From positions 62,001 through 126,000 of the forward strand of contig NZ_CP155076.1 in assembly GCF_039621805.1 (NCBI RefSeq): a stretch of 64,000 nucleotides of DNA, given 5' to 3'. The notes beneath the pieces are model-generated. The model saw nothing but the letters and a program-made list of their open reading frames with translations. It searched no databases and was not told the DNA's origin. Shown here piece by piece: positions 9,801-18,800 of this stretch. The translations under genes were made by a program, and so were the position numbers. Numbering within the stretch: the stretch's first letter is position 1; the number at the start of each line of letters is the position of its first letter. Origin of the DNA: Paraburkholderia sp. PREW-6R. Its GTDB lineage: Bacteria; Pseudomonadota; Gammaproteobacteria; Burkholderiales; Burkholderiaceae.

Positions 9801-12800
9801 GGGCGATGCACTGGATCTTCGGCTGGCGCAACTCGCAAATAGCGGGCAGATCACCGGAGGTAGCGCTCAGAGCCAGGTGAACGTAAGTGGAGTGCTCCGG
9901 AATGATTCCGGCGCACTGCTCGCACTTAACCGTGGTACGACCGGTGCGGTCACAAGCACGGTGGCTGCGGGCACGATCGATAACTCGGGCGTACTGCAAG
10001 GCACTGGTGCGATGAACGTCAGCGCTGGTGCGGGTGGTCTGTCGAACAGCACGACCGGTACTGTGCTGGCGGTGGGCAACCTGGTTGTGCATAGCGCGGG
10101 TTCAGTCAGCAACGATGGTTCGGTTACGGGTACCAATGTCACGGTAAGCGACGCAAGCGGCGGTAGCAGCGAGTCGCTGACGAACACGGGCAAGCTGGTC
10201 GCGGGAGGCAGTCTGTCGGTAGCTGCGGGCACGGTGAACAACAGTGGTTCCGTGCAGTCGGCCGTGGGCGGTAACGTGGCGGCTGCGGGTCAACTGGCCA
10301 ATAGCGGTACGATCTATCTTGGCGCGCAGAGTGGCGACAGCACGGTGACGGCGGCGCAGCTGACGAACCAGGCGGGGAGTACCCTGTATGCGGGCCAGGG
10401 CCTGACGACCTCGGTCAGCGGCAATCTGACGAACGCTGGTCAGCTGGGCGCACAGAACGCGCTCCAGGTGAACGCGGACAGCGTCACCAACCAGGCCGGT
10501 GCGCAACTGGTGTCGAATACCCGGGACGCGACGCTTGTGAGCAATTCGGTGACAAACGCCGGGACAATAAGCGCACAGGGGAATCTGAGTCTGACGGGTG
10601 CATCGGCTGGCACGCTTGCGGTCACCAACGCTGCGAGCGGTACGTTGATCGCCGGGCAGAAGCTGACCGTTCAGGGGCAGAACGGCAGCGGTAACGCAAC
10701 GCTCACCAACGCGGCCAGCAATACGGCCACCAACACGGGCAACGCGCAGCAGGCCGCGGCTCAGGGAACCGTGCAGGGTGGAACGCTAAACCTGAACCTC
10801 TCCACGCTTACCAACTCAGGGTCGATTGCGGGGCTGCATGGCAGCACTCTTGCGGTAAGCGGGACGCTGGATAATCAGGCGGGCGGTACCCTGACGCTCG
10901 CCCAGGATGCGGGCGCACAGAGCGCAGTGACGGCCGGCACCCTGAGCAATGAGGGGCGCTTCCAGGACATGGGGACCGCGCAGGTTACGGCCCGGAAAGA
11001 ATTCGACAATTCCGGCGCAACGGTTCTGGGTCAGGGCGACGTGGGCGCGCCAGTCATTAATAACAATGGCACGCTTGAAGCGCAGCAGGACCTGCAACTG
11101 CGCACGTCGACGCTCGACATTGGCAACGGCGCACTGGTCGCATCCGGCGGCACGCTTGGCGTGAACGCGACAAGCGTCGGTGTTGCCGACGGTGGGACGA
11201 TGCAGAGCGTGGGCAATGCCGACATTTCCACTACCGCGCTCACGTTTGGCGGGGCTAACGCGGGTCTGCTACTGGCCCAGTCGGGCGGTCAGGCAACGCT
11301 GAATGTGAACGGAGCACTGAATAACCCTGGCCTTGTGTTTTCTGGCGGCGATCTCACGGTCAATGCAAGCTCGGTGAACAACGCGCAGACGGGTGCCATT
11401 TCGGCTCTCGGCAAGCTCAACGTCGACACAGGTACCGGTGACATCATCAATGCAGGTCAACTGTATAGCCATCAGGCGATCAATCTCAACGCTGGAACGG
11501 TGACCAACGTTGGAACGCTCAGTCAGGGCATTGGCCAGATCGACTCGGATGGCGACCTGACGGTCACTGCGAACAGTTTCAATAACAACAGCGAAATCAA
11601 CGTGGCGGGCAACGCCACGGTGAGTGCTGCCCAGTTCAGCAATTCGGTAGCAGGGGGCGATACGCGCCAGTGGCTGACGCCTGACGTCGTGTCATATAAC
11701 AATGACGGAAACGGTGCACAGGTCCTCGGCGTGCAGGTCGGCGCTGGGTCGGGATACGGAGAGACCAGCGAGACGCACTGGGATAGCGGCCTGTTTGATT
11801 CGTACACGGAGCGCTATTACCAGGCCAACCTGACGAACACGCAGTATTACGCCGGAGGCACGCCGACCTACCAGCCAAAGTTTGTCGCCGGCAACACGTT
11901 GACCGTGCAGAACTTCGACCACGGAGAGAATCTGGGAGCCGTACTCTCGGGACGTACTGTCAATCTGACGGGCAATTCAGGCGCAACGTTCACAAATGAC
12001 AATCTCGCGCTGCTGCGAAAGGACTACACCGCCACTTGGGATACGGTCCAGCACATTTCGTGTTTCATCTTCTGCACCTATTACGATCCTTCTCCAGGTA
12101 ACCTGCAGATCTCATCGCAGCTCACGCAGCAGGATGCCCAGGCTCAACTGACGGCAGCAATCTACGCTGGTCAGCTTAACGCGTCGGGCAACTGGAGCCT
12201 GACGAACCGCAGCACACCTTACCAGCTGGCAAGTGCGGTGTTTAAAACGCCCGCTGCGCCTGCCGGATCGGCCTACCTCGCGGTCACCACCGGCGGCGCA
12301 TCGACCGTCGGGGCAAATGCCGCCCAGGGCGCTTCGCTGCAGGCGGCAGCAGGTAAAAACGGAATCACGGTGGCGACCAATGGGACGCAGGTGGTGAGCT
12401 ACCGGACGCCGCCGAGCGTGGACGTCGCGCTCGACCTCGGTAATGGTCAGCTCTGGCTGGCCGGGGCGGTAGTGAACCTGCCGACGAATCCGAATGGGTT
12501 ATTCGTCCCCGACCGCAGCTCGAATGCATCGTACGTGGTCGAAACAAACCCGCGTTATCTGCTGGGCACGCAGTCCGTTGGTACTGATTATCTGATCCAG
12601 CAGCTGTACGGCTATACCGCCACCCAGACTGTCAAGCTGCTGGGCGATGCAAACTACGAAGCGTCGCTGGTATCGCAGGAGATGGCAGCACAGACAGGCC
12701 TGTCTCTGGAGACGGCGTTCGTGAATCAGGCAGACCAGATGAAAGGCCTGATGGACAATGCGGTGGCGCAGGCGCCGGCGCTTGGTCTGAAGATCGGGGT

Positions 12801-15800
12801 CCCACTAACGGGCGCCCAGGTCGCACAACTGAAGCAGGACATCGTGTGGGCCGTGGACACCCAGGTCAACGGTCAGACCGTGCAGGTGCCCATGCTGTAT
12901 CTTGCACCGGGCGCGCATCAGTCTTTACCGGGCGGCGGCGCTGTCATCATGGCGGCAAATACCAGTCTGAATCTGGATTCGTTGACCAACCAGGGCGGCA
13001 CGATCGCAGCATCCCAGCTACAGAAGATCCAGGTCCAGGGCGACCTGAATAACGTCGGGGGCGCGATTACGGGGCAGAACGTCTCCCTCGCTTCGGTGGG
13101 TGGATCCGTCAATAACACGACGCTCGATCAGGGCGGGACGTTGCTGGGTAGCACGGCGCAGATCAACGCAGGCCAGGCGCTCGGCATCCAGGCAGGGCAG
13201 GATATAGTGCTCAAAGGATCGTCGGTGACAGCAGGTGGCAATGCCGGCATCGTTGCGGGACGAGATCTGGTCCTGTCGACCGCAGTCACATCGACCTCTT
13301 CCACAAGTTCAGGGCCGCAGCCGGGTACTGTCATTCAGACGACAGCTACACAGAATCAGGGCTCGATTCTGCAGGTGGGCGGCAGTCTGGGCACCCAGTC
13401 CGGGCGTAACACTACGCTCACCGATGCCACGGTTAAAACCGGAGGCGATCTCTCGATGGTTGCGGCGGGCAATCTGGATGTGCTGGACGCACAGAACACT
13501 GCAACTGTTCACAGTCAGAGTGGCTCGGGCAACTGGATGAATCACCAGACGACCACAACCGATGCTGCCTTCAGCCAGAGCGCGGGTACGACAATCCAGA
13601 CCGGAGGCAACGCAAGCCTGCAATCTGGCCAGACGTTAACGATGCGCGCAGCCGCAGTCAATGCGGGAGGCGACCTTTCGGTAACCGGGCAGAATGTCAA
13701 GCTTCTTGCCGGCCAGGATACGCAGACTACAAGCGCGAGCACCCAGTCTTCATCGCTCTTCAGCGCTCCGCTGCAGTTCTATGGCAGCACGTCGACCCAG
13801 TCGAACACCTACGATTCGTGGGCCAGGGCATCGCAACTGTCCGCTGGTGGCAATGTCACCGTCGCGGCAACGGGCGACGTGACGTCAGTCGGAACCACCG
13901 TGCAGGCGGGGACAAGCGGCAATGTGCTGATACAGGGCGCAAACGTGAACCTGCTGGCTGCACAGGATGTGCACACGACGAGCACGCAAAGCCAAAGCAC
14001 CTCGATTGGACTGAGTTCTTCGGGTAGCGTCAGCATGGCGACGACGGGCACGGCCTCCGCTACGCCCGATAACCTGAACGATTTTCTTCAGGGCATGAAG
14101 AGTTATGTGGAAAACGGTATTTCGGCTAAAGCAACAGCACAGGCAGGCGCATCCGGCCAACTGCTGCTTGGGATGACCCAGAGTTCGAGCAGCGAAAGCA
14201 CACTCCAGATCAAGAACCACGGAACGCAACTCAATGGCCAGAACATCAGCGTGGTTGCCGGTGGAACGCTGACGTCCCAGGCGAGTGCAATCAATGCAGG
14301 CAATGGCACCGGTAATGTCGTGGAGCAGGCCGGAAATATCCTGAACGTAGCCGCAAACGACGTCTCCCAATCCTCAAGCTCGTCACAGCAGAGCGCCTTT
14401 GGTCTGGCGTTGGGCGGCTCGAGCAACGGCAGTGCTCATGCAGGGATGTCCTCAACCATCACCGGTACGACATACGGCACGGGTGCATCGGCAGACAACA
14501 AGGCGACGCTCGGCTTCAGCGACAGCAGCAGCTCCGACACCCAGAGTGTTCGTGACACCACTGCAGTGGTGAACACGATCATCGGAAAAAATGTGACGCA
14601 GACCGCTGGTCAGCGCATTCTGAACGAGGGAACGCAGATCCAGACAGGTGCAGATGGCAGTGTATCGCTGCAGGCGCAGACGCTTGATTTTCTCGCGGCC
14701 GCAAATACGCATACCGAGAGCAGTAGTCACAGCGAGCAGGGCTTTAACCTCGGGGTGAGCCTGGATGGGAACACGTCGGTGCAGTCCGGCGGTGGGGGCG
14801 GCCTTCTTAAACCCGGGGGCGTCGCCCAGGGTAGCGCGGGGGCGCAGGCGACCGTCGGATTTGACGCCGGGGCGAACTGGGCACAAAACAGCTATGCGAT
14901 GGGATCAAGTCAGGCCGTCGTCGGATCGATCAACGCAGGATCGGGCGGCATCAATCTTGATGTGGGCGGCAAGGCCACCCTTGAAGGTACGAACCTGAGC
15001 ACGGGTGGTACGGGTGATCTGACGATCCGTGCCGGGCAGCTCGACTATGAAGCAGCCCACGATACGAGCTGGGCGACGAGCCAGTCGTCAAGTACCAGCG
15101 TCGGGCTGTCGGGGGGCGTCGGCGTTCAGGCGGGGATGATGACGCAGGGCGGGGCGAGTGTAAGCCCGATGGCCACGCTTAACGCAAGCGTGCAGCACGA
15201 CCAGGCAAACAGCAGCATGTCCAGCAGTGATGCCATTGTGGGCAATGTCAATGTGGGCAACCTGAGCGTGACGACCACGCAGGGCGACATGCGATTCGAA
15301 GGTACGGATCTGAATGTTACGAAAAATCTGCAGCTTGACTCTGCCGGTCAGGTTCTTATGGATGCGGCCCACGACACGTCGGTCTCGAGTTCTTCGAGCC
15401 GCAGCGTTGGCGCGGGCGCTGGCGTTCAGATCGATCCGGAACATCTGGCAGACGGCACGTTTGTGAACGGTTCTGGCCAGATCGGGTTTGCTAGCCAGAA
15501 CCAGCAGAGCACCACGGCACAGGTCGGAAATGTAACGGTTGGAGGCAATTCATCCATCCGTGGCCATGACGATGTCGCTTTTGAGGGCACGCAGATCCAG
15601 GTCGGTGGCAATTCGAGCATTGTGTCAACGGGCGGCAATGTGAAGTTTCTGGCGGCTCAAAGCACAGCCACGGCGGCCAGCTCTGACGCACAACTCGATG
15701 TGTCGAGTGCAGGGATGAAAGATGCACAGCAGACGTCAGTGGACGGCAGTTTCCACAAGGAGAACTCCAACGACGTGACCAACACGCTCGCTACGCTTAA

Positions 15801-18800
15801 GGTCGGCGGCACGAGTCAGGTGCAGGCAAAGCAGGATGTTGTACAGGACGGCAATGTGCTTGGTTCGGCGTCGGTAGTGGCCGGTGGCGCACTGGTTACA
15901 AATGCTGTGCAGGATGTTCACACGTCGAGCGAAATCGGCTTCACGTTCAATAATGGCGTGTCGCAGGATACCCAGCCGGTCAATCACGAGGCTGCAGCCG
16001 GGCAGGCCGGGGAGATCGCCAAGGCGAGGACGCAGGCTGCTGCTGTGGAGACGAAGGTTGCGAGCGGAAAGGCTACCGAAATCGCTCCGCTTTCAACGGT
16101 AGACGATCTTGCTAACGTGGCCAATATCCTGCCCGTGGTCGCCGCGCGCGAGACGCTCGTGTCTGGCGCGACCACCGGCCTGCGGGAGCTGACTCGCTAC
16201 GGACTGACGGCGCTTTCTGTCGTCGCGCCTACCGCATCGATGGCCATTGGTGCGGCAACAATGACGGTACCACTGGCGGCCGTGGGTTTCGGTATCCACA
16301 GCGATATCATCGATTACAGACAAGGCATGAAGATGCTGGATCAGGCGAGCTGGCTGAGTGCGGACGCCCGTGAGTCAGCCGCACTGGATCTGTCAAAACA
16401 GGCGACGAAAAGTGTTGTGGAGCGTTTGCTGATCGGAGTCGGTACATTAGGAGGCGCCGCCGCAATGGGGGCAACGGCCACTGCCCCGAGTTTTGCGCAT
16501 TCTGTCGCGCCCGCTTACGTCGACGGCCAGGTCTATGCGTGGAGCAAGGCGGTTGCAGCGGACGTTTTCCCGCTTGAGACAGTCCCTCCGCGGCCTGCGC
16601 CGCAACCGCAACCCGAGATCGTTAAACCTCCGGCGGTCGAAAGCGCTGGAGCAACCGACGGTCGCAACCGTGCAAACTACATAGGTGCCTACGTCGCCGA
16701 AACCGCAGGCGGCATGGGTATGGACATCTTTTCGCAGGGCTACGGGTATAACAGCAAGTCTGGTACGTTCAACCCGGAATCAGGACTGGTCACGGGGCTC
16801 GACAAGAGCGTCATGAACTCGATGATCAACACCATCGAGACGACAGTGGGTATGGTTAGCAAAGCACATTACGAGGGCAATGCGAAGCTGGACGTGAAAA
16901 TTGGCTTCAATCCGACACTCTTCGGTGTTGGGCCCAAAGGGGCGGACGGCACGCGGGCCAGCATGAGCGCAGCGCAGACGGGCTCCGCCTGGAGAACCCT
17001 GCTTGGCGATCCGAGCAACGTGAACCGGTCAAACCTTTTCGGGCAGCTTTATACCGTGCTCTTTGCGGGGGTACCAGACAATGTCAGTTGGGTGAAGGGT
17101 GTCGGCCCCGGCCAGGGTGACCTGAGTTCGTCCTTCGGAGCAGACCAGCTGGTCGGTGCAATGGTCGCTGCTGGCGGCCCCACAACGCGCAGCATTCTGA
17201 AACCTGGCGCGCTGCAGAAGGAGACAGAAAAGCAGATTGGGCGAGGCGAGACAACTGACTCAACAGCATCAAATGTCTCGTTGCCCCCAGCGCCGCGGCT
17301 GAGGGATGCGATCCGTTCGGGTGATCTACCCGGCGCTGTTGCGGCAATCAGGTCGAAGGTGGCTAAAGCCGGGAAAGTAGTCAAAAAGGCATTAACGGGA
17401 TCGGCGAAGACGGCGCCGGCTCCAGAGGCTCTCGATCCGGGGCCAGGCAGGGAAACGAGCGGGCATAGCGATCTGACGACATTGTCCTCAACTCAGACGC
17501 CTGGCTATGGAGAGCCATCCGCGCCGGTGCTGCATGCTGTCCAGCCGGCGCAAGAGCTTTCGTCTGGAATTGATTCTGCGGTGCGCTCGGGGGAGACCGG
17601 GTTTCCCGCCGTGTCCGCCCGCGCGGCTGATGTCAGCGCGACCGAACACAACGGTTCGATCCTGACTGACACCCGGAAAGTTGCTGAAGGTACGTCGTCG
17701 TCAGATCCTGTCCCGTCAGATGGCGAGGGGCGAGAGAACGTGTCAGACCAGCGTCAGGCTTCTTCAGCGACGCAGTCGCTAGCGAGTTCGGACAAAAACA
17801 GCCTTCTGGAGCCGTATTCACCGCTACGCGGCGTACAGCGCTTCGTTGGACACCATGATGCGGGCAGCGGCACGCTGGGCGATCTGACGCCTGCGCAGAT
17901 TGCGGATCTTGTTCAGCCGGACACGACACACGTTTTGCTGGCCGGCTGCAGGACAGGGTGCAGTATCCAAGGCGACCCATCGTTTGCTCAGAAAGTGCAG
18001 AACGCCCTGCAGCAGCGTGGTGTCGGCGCCCAGGTCACTGGTTTTACAACCGACCTCGCATATCATCTGCCCACTGGTGTTGTGCGCCCGGTCGCGGACG
18101 ACAGTCTGACGGAAACTGATGAAGTTCTTCTTGGCAAGCGATCGAGCGCGGGTGCGGGTGCGGCTTTGGACCGATCGGCGCCATTGCCCACCACAATCCT
18201 TGACACAGGCAGCTCATCGTTCGATGCGCCGCTCCGTCCCGGGATGCCGGATAAGACGAGCATGCTCACAGAAAAGGATAACTTGCCAGAAATGACGACA
18301 CGGCTGCTGGCAGCACACGCCGTCGATCTAATGACCGACTCGGCCAAAATCTTACCCGGTCTGATTTCACCGTTTGCAAGTCTCCAAGGTATGCCCGAGC
18401 GTGTAATGGCGCTCTCGCAAAATCCGCTTATGCGTTTGTCCGACGGCCGGGATGGCGTTGCACTGCAGTCCAGGACGCTTGCCATGGAACGCCTATCAGG
18501 CGCGACGAAGAATGTCGTGCCCATTGACGCGCAGGCAGTGAGGCCCGAGCTGGATATGCTCCTCAAGAAGCTGCAGGATAACGCAGCGACCGGGAGTGAC
18601 TCGGCGACAATGATAGATGACCTTAACAGCCGCGATGCGAGAAAAGTGCTCCCACTCTTTGGAGCCTCGGCCGAGCAGATTGAGCAGGCGCAATCTGGAA
18701 ACGTCGTTGATGTGGGGATAAATACGTTAGCGAAGCAGGCGGTAAATTATCCAACGCGGCTGATCACGCAAAGTGCGCTTTCCGTGTTTGCAGAGCTATA

